From NCBI GenBank assembly GCA_040901865.1, contig JBBDYD010000100.1, forward strand, positions 1 through 29,532: DNA of 29,532 bases, given 5' to 3'. How positions within the stretch are numbered: the first letter of the stretch is position 1; the number at the start of each line of letters is the position of its first letter. Both the position numbers and the translations under genes were made by a program. Below, in pieces: positions 15,240-22,840 of the stretch. This DNA is from JBBDYD01 sp040901865. Lineage in GTDB: Bacteria > Bacteroidota > Ignavibacteria > UBA10030. The notes beneath the pieces were generated by a model. The model made no database searches and was not told the origin of the DNA. It saw nothing but the letters and a program-made list of their open reading frames with translations.

Positions 15240-16895
15240 ATGCCGATCATCGGAACGAAACTTCAGAGCGGAGAGGCCCTCCGGAACAATCAAAAGGCAA
15301 TGGATGTCCTGTTAAAGCGCCTCCAAAAGGAGGCCGACGCAGTTCGAGCAGGCGGGGGACCGGGTGCCATGGAGAAACACCGCAAGAAGGGAAAGCTACC
15401 GGCAAGAGAACGCATCCAGAAACTTCTCGATCCGGGATCCGCGTTTCTCGAAATCGGGATGTTTACAGCCCATGGTATGTACAAAGAATATGGTGGTGCG
15501 CCCTCGTCGGGAACGATTTTCGGTATCGGGACGGTTCACGGCCGGAATGTCGTCATTGTTGCCAATGATGCGACGGTGAAGGCTGGGGCGTGGTTCCCCA
15601 TGACATGCAAGAAGAACCTCCGGGCCCAGGAAATCTCCATCGAAAACCGGCTACCGATCGTTTATCTCGTTGATTCCGCCGGTGTCTTTCTTCCTCTTCA
15701 ATCGGAAATCTTTCCTGACAAAGAGCATTTTGGGCGGATCTTCCGCAACAACGCCGTCATGTCGTCTCTGGGGATCACGCAAATCGCCGCTATCATGGGG
15801 CCGTGCGTGGCCGGCGGGGCGTATCTTCCCATCATGAGTGACGAGGCAATGATTGTTGATAAAACCGGAAGCGTCTTTCTTGCCGGTTCTCATCTTGTGA
15901 AAGCAGCCATCGGCGAAGAAATTGATAACGAAGATCTCGGTGGGGCCGAGGTTCACTGCGAAATCAGCGGTGTCACTGATCACCGCATGAAAAACGATGA
16001 AGAATGTCTGCTAAAAATCCGTTCCATCCTTGGAAAACTCGGCCGAACACCGGTCGCAGGTTTTGATCGAATTGAGTCACGGCCACCGAAGTTCCCCGCC
16101 TCGGATCTGCACGCCCTTGTTGCGTCCGATCGCACGAAGCCTTATGACATGTACAACGTTCTCGCGAGGATACTCGACGGAAGTGAACTGGACGAATATA
16201 AAGAGGGATTCGGGAAGTCGATTATTACCGGATACGGACGCGTCGAGGGATGGGCCGTTGGAGTCGTGGCAAACCAGCGAGCCGTGGTCAAAACAAAGAA
16301 GGGCGAGATGCAGGTTGGTGGTGTGATTTACAGCGACAGCGCCGATAAGGCGGCCCGGTTTATCATGAACTGCAATCAGAAGAAAATTCCCCTCGTCTTC
16401 TTTCAAGACGTCACCGGTTTCATGGTCGGGAGCAGGGCTGAACAAGGTGGAATCATCAAGGATGGGGCCAAGATGGTCAACGCGGTTGCGAACTCCGTTG
16501 TGCCAAAATTGACCTTCATCGTGGGAAACAGTTATGGGGCAGGCAATTACGCCATGTGCGGGAAGGCATATGATCCCCGCCTCATTTTTGCCTGGCCGAC
16601 GGCACAAATCGCGGTAATGGGCGGCAAGCAGGCAAGCGAGACCCTCCTTTCCATCAAGCTTCAGCAAATGGAACGGGGTGGCGATTCGATCTCAAAAGAA
16701 CGGCAAACGGCCTTGCTCAAAGAGATTCAGGACCGCTTTGAATCGGAACTCGATCCTTTCTTTGCCGCCGCACGCCTCTGGGTTGACGGGATTATTGATC
16801 CTGTTGAAACTCGCGGAGTGATTTCCCGTGGAATAGAAATGGCAAATCAGAACCCGGAATGTCCGCGGTTCAATCCGGGAGTCATTCAAACCTGA
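15240..16895 (+). CDS. Acyl-CoA carboxylase carboxyltransferase subunit (methylcrotonyl-CoA carboxylase beta-like)
   Basis: A 551-residue crotonase-fold carboxyltransferase with N and C halves. Oxyanion-hole loops are visible at GPCVAGGAYLPIMSDE (about 187-202) and NSYGAGNYAMCGKAYDPR (about 430-447). The segment GSVFLAGSHLVKAAIGEE and DLGGAEVHCEISGVTDH resemble MCC beta more than PccB, and the length suits MCCB (about 535-563). With its biotinylated alpha subunit it would carboxylate 3-methylcrotonyl-CoA (leucine breakdown) or a similar acyl-CoA. No biotin carboxylase gene is in the window. It starts 11 bases after the acyl-CoA dehydrogenase gene. Confidence 0.9.
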   Translation: MPIIGTKLQSGEALRNNQKAMDVLLKRLQKEADAVRAGGGPGAMEKHRKKGKLPARERIQKLLDPGSAFLEIGMFTAHGMYKEYGGAPSSGTIFGIGTVHGRNVVIVANDATVKAGAWFPMTCKKNLRAQEISIENRLPIVYLVDSAGVFLPLQSEIFPDKEHFGRIFRNNAVMSSLGITQIAAIMGPCVAGGAYLPIMSDEAMIVDKTGSVFLAGSHLVKAAIGEEIDNEDLGGAEVHCEISGVTDHRMKNDEECLLKIRSILGKLGRTPVAGFDRIESRPPKFPASDLHALVASDRTKPYDMYNVLARILDGSELDEYKEGFGKSIITGYGRVEGWAVGVVANQRAVVKTKKGEMQVGGVIYSDSADKAARFIMNCNQKKIPLVFFQDVTGFMVGSRAEQGGIIKDGAKMVNAVANSVVPKLTFIVGNSYGAGNYAMCGKAYDPRLIFAWPTAQIAVMGGKQASETLLSIKLQQMERGGDSISKERQTALLKEIQDRFESELDPFFAAARLWVDGIIDPVETRGVISRGIEMANQNPECPRFNPGVIQT

Positions 16896-16907
16896 ACCTG
16901 GTGCCTC

Positions 16908-17660
16908 ATGAACGGGCGTTTTGGGCCGGCGTTGTTGGTTGTGCTGCTTGCAACGGTTGCTTTGATCCTCGTTCCACGTGAAGCGGAAGCGCAATGCGAC
17001 GGCACACCGGGACCGGACGGACTTACATGGGAGTTTGACGAGGAGGATTCTGAATCGTTCTCGCTGGGCGGATTCCTTGGAGATCTCTTCACACCCCAGC
17101 TTGTCCGGGATACGAAAGCCATCAGGTTGTATGTCCGTGACAATCGCTTCGCAGAACTGCTTCGACGCTGCGGAGACTTGAGGGCGGTCGACGGAATTTT
17201 TCAAAATGCCCTTCGGGTGGCGGAATTCAGCGTTGCGCGGGCGCTGTTCCTCTCGATGATGGCTTGCCTCGAACATCAAAACGTTGCGGTTGATGTGCCT
17301 GTTGTCGGGGCCGTCGGATTACCGCTGACATTTGAGGAAGACAGTTTGTTCAACGCAAGGACAAAAAACCTGCCCCCGCGGATCTATGAAGACTCCCCGG
17401 AAACCAGCCACGGGGACCGTGATAAGCTCCAGCATTTCTTCGGATCCGCATATATCGCGTATGTCTCGGGTTCCCCGGAACTCGCACGGGCAACGGGGAA
17501 TTTCGTGGAATGGGGTGAGGCGAGAATGATTGTGGGAGGGGCCGACGATGAGCGCGATCGGCGCGCGAACAAGCAGGGAGAGACATTCGGGCATGATTTG
17601 ATCTACGTCAAGACTTTGCTTCCGTCGGACTATCTGACACTTCCGGTGAAGATAAAGTAA
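16908..17660 (+). CDS. Exported protein of unknown function (DKLQHFFGS motif)
   Basis: I do not recognise a family with confidence. The 250-residue product has a signal peptide (MNGR, hydrophobic 7-23, cleavage likely after EAEA or AEAQ), so it should be in the periplasm or outside. The C-terminal part has clustered invariant-looking residues: DKLQHFFGSAYIAY, then GNFVEWGEARMIVGG, then DERDRRANKQGETFGHD. This H...E...D-R-x-AN-x-x-G spacing recalls YfiM/DUF2279-type proteins, but the match is weak. It is the last gene of the tight plus-strand run (12 bases after the carboxylase) and its stop is directly followed by the repeat block at 17664, so the operon may be interrupted here. Confidence 0.7.
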   Translation: MNGRFGPALLVVLLATVALILVPREAEAQCDGTPGPDGLTWEFDEEDSESFSLGGFLGDLFTPQLVRDTKAIRLYVRDNRFAELLRRCGDLRAVDGIFQNALRVAEFSVARALFLSMMACLEHQNVAVDVPVVGAVGLPLTFEEDSLFNARTKNLPPRIYEDSPETSHGDRDKLQHFFGSAYIAYVSGSPELARATGNFVEWGEARMIVGGADDERDRRANKQGETFGHDLIYVKTLLPSDYLTLPVKIK

Positions 17661-17663
17661 TGC

Positions 17664-17863
17664 TTCTACATTCGACATTCGATATTGTTTTTTGACATGG
17701 CTCAGAAAAAGAAATGTCCAATGATGAACACCGAATGTAGAATGTCGAAGTGGATGACGCATTTTTACATTCATCATTCGATGTTGGACATTCGATATTG
17801 TTTCTAAAATTGCTTCGGAAAAGAAATGCCCAATAATGAACATCGAATGTAGCAATGTAGAAT
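17664..17863. repeat. Long repeat, left copy (A), two tandem units
   Basis: Two related units of about 100 bases: A1 (17664-17761) and A2 (17762 to about 17863). Each begins with ACATTCGATATTGTTT and ends with AATGATGAACACCGAATGT (A2: AATAATGAACATCGAATGT), so the ends ACATTCG and CGAATGT form inverted repeats. An inner pair GACAT / ATGTC flanks a CTCAGAAAAAGAA loop. The whole block matches the right copy at 18255-18501 at most positions. It is AT-rich compared with the neighbours. Confidence 0.85.
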
Positions 17864-17896
17864 TAAGGGGATCATTTAACTATTAATGGGGGTGTT

Positions 17897-18253
17897 ATGA
17901 AATACGATCTGGAGGAACGGCTTATAAACTTCGCTGTGAATATTATTGATGTTGTCGAGTCCCTTCCGCGAACCCGGACTGGGAATCACATGGCGGGTCA
18001 GCTTGTGCGTTCCGGTACTTCTCCTGCCTTGAACTACGGGGAAGCCCAGAGTGCCGAATCGAGGAATGATTTCATCCACAAGATGAAAGTCATTCTCAAG
18101 GAATTGCGGGAAACAAGAATCGGGCTTGCTATAGTTGAACGAAAGACAATTTCGCGAAACCACTGGGCCATTCCCGGGATTGTTGAAGAATGCCGACAAT
18201 TAGTGGCAATCTTTGCAAAGAGCATTCAGACTGCAGAATCCAGGAAGAGGTGA
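17897..18253 (+). CDS. Four-helix-bundle protein (S23/IVP family)
   Basis: A 118-residue all-helical protein with the family pattern LEERLINFAVNIIDVVESLP, NHMAGQLVRSGTSPALNYGEAQ, and FIHKMKVILKELRETRIGL. This is the four-helix-bundle family first seen as proteins in 23S rRNA intervening sequences and related to the Avd subunit of diversity-generating retroelements. The stand-alone form is frequent in Bacteroidota and other lineages; its function is unknown, though a nucleic-acid-binding pentamer is suggested from structures. There is no rRNA or reverse transcriptase in the window. A GGGGGTG ribosome site precedes the ATG. The gene is bracketed by long direct repeats (17664-17863 and 18255-18501), so it appears to travel with them. 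Confidence 0.9.
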   Translation: MKYDLEERLINFAVNIIDVVESLPRTRTGNHMAGQLVRSGTSPALNYGEAQSAESRNDFIHKMKVILKELRETRIGLAIVERKTISRNHWAIPGIVEECRQLVAIFAKSIQTAESRKR

Positions 18254-18254
18254 T

Positions 18255-18501
18255 TTCTACATTCGACATTGGGTGTTCGCCCGCCCCTTCAATGCTCATA
18301 AGGGCCGGGGACATTCGATATTGTTTTTTGACATGGCTCAGAAAAAGAAATGTCCAATGATGAACACCGAATGCAGAACGTCGAAGTGGATGACGCATTT
18401 TTACATTCATCATTCGATGTTCGACATTCGATATTGTTTCTAAGATTACTCAGAAAAAGAAATGTCCAATGATGAACGCCGAATGTAAAATATCGAAATA
18501 G
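18255..18501. repeat. Long repeat, right copy (B), two tandem units
   Basis: Units B1 (18255-18397) and B2 (18398-18501) in the same order and orientation as the left copy. B1 matches A1 closely, for example the 20 bases from GATATTGTTTTTTGACATGG, but carries a 40-base insert at 18271-18310. B2 differs from A2 by a handful of substitutions. The block begins at once after the four-helix-bundle stop codon and ends 5 bases before the sigma54 activator ATG, so it forms that gene's upstream region. Weak resemblance to terminators or cruciforms arises from the ACATTCG / CGAATGT ends. Confidence 0.85.
18271..18310. repeat. 40-base GC-rich insert in repeat unit B1
   Basis: Compared with unit A1, unit B1 is 45 bases longer. 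The extra piece is a 40-base GC-rich segment starting GGGTGTTCGCCCG and ending AAGGGCCGGGG, flanked on both sides by ACATT (18266-18270 and 18311-18315), which looks like a 5-base duplication. Inside, GCCCGCCCCTT and AAGGGCCGGGG form a hairpin with two mismatches. It could be a tiny insertion element or hairpin repeat. The host sequence itself repeats ACATTCG, so the duplication may be accidental. Confidence 0.6.
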
Positions 18502-18506
18502 GAAGA

Positions 18507-19886
18507 ATGAGTACTATCCTTGTCGTCGATGACGAAAAGAGCGTCCGCGACTCCATCAAGATGATCCTGGAGTACGAAGGACACGCCATTCAGTTCGCGG
18601 AGAACGGACAACAGGCGCTGACCAAGGTTCAGGCAGGGGATATCCACCTTGTGCTCCTCGATGTGAAAATGGCCGGGATGGACGGGCTGGAGGTTCTGCA
18701 GTCCATTCGGGACAAAAACGCGGAGTTGCCAGTCATAATGATCTCGGGTCATGGGACCATCGAGACTGCGGTCGAAGCGACAAAGCTCGGTGCGTTTGAT
18801 TTTCTTCCGAAACCGCTCGACCGCGACAAACTCATCATCGCCATCCGCAATGCCCTCCAGCAGGCTCTGCTCACATCCGCGTACAGGAAACTGCAGGAAA
18901 GTGTTGAAGGGAAATGGCAGATCCTTGGCGAAAGTCAGAAGGTCAAAGAAATTCTCTCTCTCGTCGGCCGCGTCGCGCCGACGGATGCCCGCGTCATGAT
19001 CACAGGCGAAAATGGAACGGGGAAGGAGCTGGTCGCGCGTGCAATTCACCGCCAGAGTAAACGGTCAGAGAAGATGTTCGTTGAGGTCAATTGCGCCGCT
19101 ATCCCGGCAGAGCTGATTGAGTCAGAGCTTTTTGGGCATGAAAAAGGATCGTTTACAGGAGCAACGGCGTTGCGCATCGGAAAGTTCGAGCAGGCAAACG
19201 GCGGAAGCCTGTTTCTTGACGAGATCGGCGACATGAGCCTCAACGCACAAGCAAAGGTCCTGCGGGCTCTTGAAGAGGGAACGATCGAACGCGTCGGGGG
19301 AAATAAGTTGATCTCGGTAGACGTCAGGGTCATAGCGGCAACAAACAAGGATATCCACGCGGCCGTAAAAAACGCGTCATTTCGGGATGATCTCTATCAT
19401 CGGTTGAAAGTTATTCCGATTCATGTTCCTCCTCTGCGCGAACGGCGCGAAGACATTCCGGGGCTCGTGCGTTCTTTCATCAAGGATGTGTGCAGCAAGA
19501 ACGGAATGGCAGAAAAGACAATTACGGCAGACGCATTGCGAAAACTGGAAGCACGCGATTGGCCGGGGAATATACGGGAGCTTCGTAATGCCGTTGAGCG
19601 GATGGTCATTCTCTCTCCGGGGAGCGAAGTTGATCCGAATCTCCTCGATCCTTCGCCGGCCGGGGCTGGAGGGGAATTCGAGGATGTTCTGTCAAAGGGA
19701 GGGACATTTCAGCAATTCAAAGAACGCGCCGAGGCGGTGTTCATTAAACGGCAATTGGACATTCACCACTGGAATATTTCAAAGACGGCCGAGGCGCTGG
19801 ACATTCAGCGGAGTCACTTGTACACGAAGATGAAACGGTATGGTTTGATGAAAGAAGGAGAAGGTGATGATGAATCAACGAAATGA
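18507..19886 (+). CDS. Sigma54-dependent response regulator, NtrC family
   Basis: A 459-residue bacterial enhancer-binding protein. REC domain: D8-D9, phospho-acceptor D52 (LVLLDVKMAGMDG), S80/G81 region and K102 (PKPLD). AAA+ domain: GENGTGKE (167-174), sigma54 loop GSFTGA (214-219, standard) and SLFLDEIGD (234-242). The C-terminus has a Fis-type helix-turn-helix, ISKTAEALDIQRSHLYTKMKRYG. Unlike the homologue at 3849, the sigma54 contact loop is intact. It stands alone, with repeat block B directly upstream and no partner kinase nearby. Its last codons (GAATCAACGAAATGA) fall in a short TCAACGA repeat. The ATG at 18507 is preceded by AGGAAGA. Confidence 0.95.
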   Translation: MSTILVVDDEKSVRDSIKMILEYEGHAIQFAENGQQALTKVQAGDIHLVLLDVKMAGMDGLEVLQSIRDKNAELPVIMISGHGTIETAVEATKLGAFDFLPKPLDRDKLIIAIRNALQQALLTSAYRKLQESVEGKWQILGESQKVKEILSLVGRVAPTDARVMITGENGTGKELVARAIHRQSKRSEKMFVEVNCAAIPAELIESELFGHEKGSFTGATALRIGKFEQANGGSLFLDEIGDMSLNAQAKVLRALEEGTIERVGGNKLISVDVRVIAATNKDIHAAVKNASFRDDLYHRLKVIPIHVPPLRERREDIPGLVRSFIKDVCSKNGMAEKTITADALRKLEARDWPGNIRELRNAVERMVILSPGSEVDPNLLDPSPAGAGGEFEDVLSKGGTFQQFKERAEAVFIKRQLDIHHWNISKTAEALDIQRSHLYTKMKRYGLMKEGEGDDESTK

Positions 19887-20115
19887 CGAATCAACGAGTC
19901 AACGAGTGCAGACCGAAAATACCGCTAATGCCAACCGCTAAAAACCGTGTGCCTCGATGCGCACCGTATGACAAAAGTCAAAATGAAATAAAAACGAAAA
20001 AAGAAAAGAGAAAACACTGCTCGTGGTGACGGTTTGGCCCGAAAAGCCTAAACTTCGAGGACTCAATTCCCCCGATCATATCTCGCGAGGATCATGTCTG
20101 CTTAAAAACCTGCCG
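19887..20115. other. Intergenic stretch, AT-rich
   Basis: About 230 bases with no supported gene. The left edge has three TCAACGA copies (19875-19881, 19891-19897, 19899-19905) that begin inside the preceding gene. From about 19980 there is an A-rich run of AAAAACGAAAAAAGAAAAGAG. In-frame upstream extension of the next gene to a GTG at 20023 is possible but not favoured. I see no clear promoter, terminator or RNA. Confidence 0.6.
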
Positions 20116-22323
20116 ATGGAAGAAATACTCCATACAGAATACCCTCTCTTTGATACTTTGAAGAAGCAACGAGGATTGATCCTAGCGTTAGTGTTCTCGT
20201 TGCCTATCGATTCGGTTTCTCAGGACTGGAAGTGGGTGCACCCGACACCACAGGGTAGTCGCTACAAAGGCCTTCAATTCGTCGATTCTACTAACGGATG
20301 GTCCTGGACAAATGCAGGGGTCATTCTCAGGACGACTGATGGCGGTACTAGTTGGAGCGATGCATCCATACAGGCTGGTCCACCGTACAACTATCTATTT
20401 GATGTGAAATTTATCGATGGAACAAATGGTTGGGCAGTGACATCAGGAGTTCCGCCGGTGATTACACGGACAACGAACGGGGGGGATAACTGGACATTCT
20501 TGAATATTCCTAGCCAGCTTAATAACGGCTATTATAACCTTACGACAGTTTTTTTCTGCAATCCAATGGTGGGGTTCGTCACGACAGACATGGGTAGGAT
20601 ATTCAAGACAGCAGACGGGGGGTCAACATGGACAAGCGGGTACTTTGATTTCCAGTTCAGAAGTATCAATATGATTTGCTTTGTGGACACTTCACGGGGA
20701 TTTGCGATCGGTGAACGACCTTTGCTTCGATCTACTAACAGCGGGACGAGTTGGTTTGAGGACGGGAGAGTTCAGAATGGAGTCGCCATAAACTTTGTTG
20801 ATTCCGTCCACGGGTGGATTTTGATGTCTCAGGACAGCATCGCTATTACAGAAGATGGAGGGGATTCATGGTCTCTGTTTTTCTGCGATGGTGCCGGTGA
20901 TGGTCAAAATTCCATCGCGTTTTATGATACCCTAAAGGGATGGATTGCAAGTAACGATGGTATTTCGATTTCTTCAAATGGGGGGCGGAACTGGACGAGG
21001 ATTCAGGGTACTGTGAGTTACAACTCGATTTATCCAGTTACTACATCACGCGCGTGGGCAACAGGGGGTAATTCACTATTTCTTCAAAATAGGATATACG
21101 AATCGACTGACGGCGGATTATCGTGGATTGAAAGATCAGGAAGAGTTACAGAGAGCGACCTTAGCGCTGTCGACTTTCTCGATAGTAGCCTTGGGTGGGC
21201 GATTGGTGGAACTACAATTCTTCGAACCACAAATAGTGGTGTGACCTGGGCGAAGCACTTTGAAGACACTGTCGTATTTTCAGACATAGCATTCTTCGAC
21301 CGAGGCAATGCCTTAGCTTGTGCAGGTTCAAGGGTTTACAAAACAGTTGATTCGGGTCAGACTTGGACATCAATCTCCACTGGGTACTCAATACCTGTGA
21401 AGAGACTCCACTTTGTGAATAAAGAAATTGTCTGGAGCGTTGGCGGTGATTACATCATGAATGGAACGGCAGGTATCGCTTTGCGCAGTTCGAATGGAGG
21501 TGTGGGTTGGGAAGACAGAACGCCATCAAGCTCAGGAATTCTTGCTGACGTTTCCTTTATTGATTCACTCAACGGATGGGTTTCTCAAGGGGGAAACTCT
21601 TTTGAACAAGCGAAACTGTTCCGGACGACCGATGGCGGTGCCAGCTGGATAACTCAGATAGATACGGTAAGCGACAATCTTGGGACAATTCTCTTTCTGG
21701 ATTCTTTGAATGGCTGGGTTGCAGCAAAAGATGGCATTCTTAGAACAACCGATGGTGGCGCGAGTTGGACAAGAAAGGGTCGACCAGTGACTGCAGGGCT
21801 TACTAATTTCACATTTACAAGCAATGTCGAGGGGTGGGCTATTTCAAATTTAGGTGAAATTAGCCACAGCACAAATGGCGGAGAAACCTGGCATCAACAG
21901 TTGAGTAGAACAGCATTGGGACTCTATGGTATTGATTCATTCGGCAATTCCCTTTGGACAGTAGGTTCCTTTGGGTCAATACTTCGGGCACACATACAGT
22001 TCACGAATGGAGTGCCCCCTGGAACGAACACCGTGCTTCCGGAAAGCATAAGATTGAAACCCATATACCCTAATCCCTTCAACGGATCTGCCACTCTGTC
22101 TTTTGAGCTAGGACAAAGTGAAGCTGATATCAAGATCAGAATTCTGAACATTCTAGGCCAGGTTATCAAAACCCTATTCGCCGGACAACTTGATAAAGGT
22201 AACGGTCAAATATTTTGGGATGGAAAGAATGCTAACGATCAAATTGTCTCAAGCGGAGTCTATTTTTTCGTTGTTCAAGCTGGTAGTACTTCAAAAGTAG
22301 CAAAGGTCTGCTTATTGAAGTAG
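20116..22323 (+). CDS. Secreted YCF48/BNR-repeat protein with type IX secretion sorting domain
   Basis: A large extracellular protein. A Sec signal lies at KKQRGLILALVFSLP ending near SVSQ. The body consists of about 13 blade-like repeats each carrying an Asp-box-type motif such as RTTDGGTSW, KTADGGSTW, ISSNGGRNW, RTTDGGASW and HSTNGGETW, typical of YCF48/BNR beta-propellers. The last 85 residues form a T9SS type A sorting domain starting YPNPFNGSATLSFEL and ending with a VYFFVVQAG strand. It would be exported and released or anchored by the Bacteroidota Por system. Base composition is lower in GC than the flanking genes. Starts possible: GTG 20023, ATG 20116 (used) or TTG 20158, the last giving the neatest signal peptide, MKKQRG. 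Confidence 0.88.
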   Translation: MEEILHTEYPLFDTLKKQRGLILALVFSLPIDSVSQDWKWVHPTPQGSRYKGLQFVDSTNGWSWTNAGVILRTTDGGTSWSDASIQAGPPYNYLFDVKFIDGTNGWAVTSGVPPVITRTTNGGDNWTFLNIPSQLNNGYYNLTTVFFCNPMVGFVTTDMGRIFKTADGGSTWTSGYFDFQFRSINMICFVDTSRGFAIGERPLLRSTNSGTSWFEDGRVQNGVAINFVDSVHGWILMSQDSIAITEDGGDSWSLFFCDGAGDGQNSIAFYDTLKGWIASNDGISISSNGGRNWTRIQGTVSYNSIYPVTTSRAWATGGNSLFLQNRIYESTDGGLSWIERSGRVTESDLSAVDFLDSSLGWAIGGTTILRTTNSGVTWAKHFEDTVVFSDIAFFDRGNALACAGSRVYKTVDSGQTWTSISTGYSIPVKRLHFVNKEIVWSVGGDYIMNGTAGIALRSSNGGVGWEDRTPSSSGILADVSFIDSLNGWVSQGGNSFEQAKLFRTTDGGASWITQIDTVSDNLGTILFLDSLNGWVAAKDGILRTTDGGASWTRKGRPVTAGLTNFTFTSNVEGWAISNLGEISHSTNGGETWHQQLSRTALGLYGIDSFGNSLWTVGSFGSILRAHIQFTNGVPPGTNTVLPESIRLKPIYPNPFNGSATLSFELGQSEADIKIRILNILGQVIKTLFAGQLDKGNGQIFWDGKNANDQIVSSGVYFFVVQAGSTSKVAKVCLLK

Positions 22324-22358
22324 CTTTCCACAATTATCATGGGGAGAGACTATTATGT

Positions 22359-22777
22359 ATGAAAAAGTTCATACTCTTTGTCATCATTTTGATCTGTTGC
22401 TTATCAACAGAAAATCTTCCTTCTCAATCGAAAGTTCACTTTGAGGCAAGTCTTCATGGATTGGACGAGCAATCGATATCAACATCCCAACAAAGTCGAA
22501 CTCTTCTGGAACACTTGTTTTTGATCTTTTACAGAATTATCCGAATCCTTTTAATCCGACAACGACGATCAGCTTGACAATTCCATCAGATGGGCATGTC
22601 AGATTACGCGTCTACGACATGCTTGGAAGAGTGGTGCAGCAACTGGTGGATGAAAACCGAGCAGCGGGAGCTCATCATGTGGTCTTTGAAGGATCACGGC
22701 TCCCATCTGCTGTCTACATCTATCGACTTGAATTCAACGGCACGTCCATCACTAAGAAGCTCATTCTGGCGAAGTAG
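22359..22777 (+). pseudogene. Frameshifted remnant of a type IX secretion cargo
   Basis: An ATG at 22359 opens a clear signal peptide (MKKFILFVIILICCLS) and continues to about residue 40. After that the coherent reading moves to another frame: from about 22480 it reads DLLQNYPNPFNPTTTISLTI (near 22520-22580) and then VRLRVYDMLGRVVQQLVDE through to TSITKKLILAK at the TAG at 22775. That is a textbook T9SS sorting domain. The second frame has a TGA near 22439, so the two halves cannot be read as one protein without a frameshift between about 22440 and 22480. Almost no passenger domain exists between signal and sorting domain. It looks like the ends of a larger gene joined by deletion; sequencing error is the alternative for the shift itself. 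Confidence 0.75.
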
Positions 22778-22795
22778 TCTTCCGCAACCCCAGGC

Positions 22796-22828
22796 AAAAC
22801 GCACGTCAATTCACCGGCGTGCGTTTTT
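22796..22828. terminator. Bidirectional intrinsic terminator
   Basis: AAAACGCACG (22796-22805) pairs with CGTGCGTTTT (22818-22827), 12-base loop, with a T-run on the plus side and an A-run on the plus strand that gives a T-run for the minus side. It lies between convergent genes (the T9SS remnant and rlmB) and should stop transcription in both directions. Confidence 0.85.
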
Positions 22829-22840
22829 CTTCAGAACAGC

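Noticed and set aside
18129..18413. Minus-strand protein-like frames in the repeats sharing a repeated FGVHHWTFLFLSHVKKQYRM-type string
   Set aside because: The similar translations at both flanks come only from the repeated DNA; they have no start context and overlap the four-helix-bundle gene or the repeat ends.
17664..18501. CRISPR array
   Set aside because: There are only four units of about 100 bases, arranged as two tandem pairs around a gene, with no short regular repeats or unique spacers and no cas genes.
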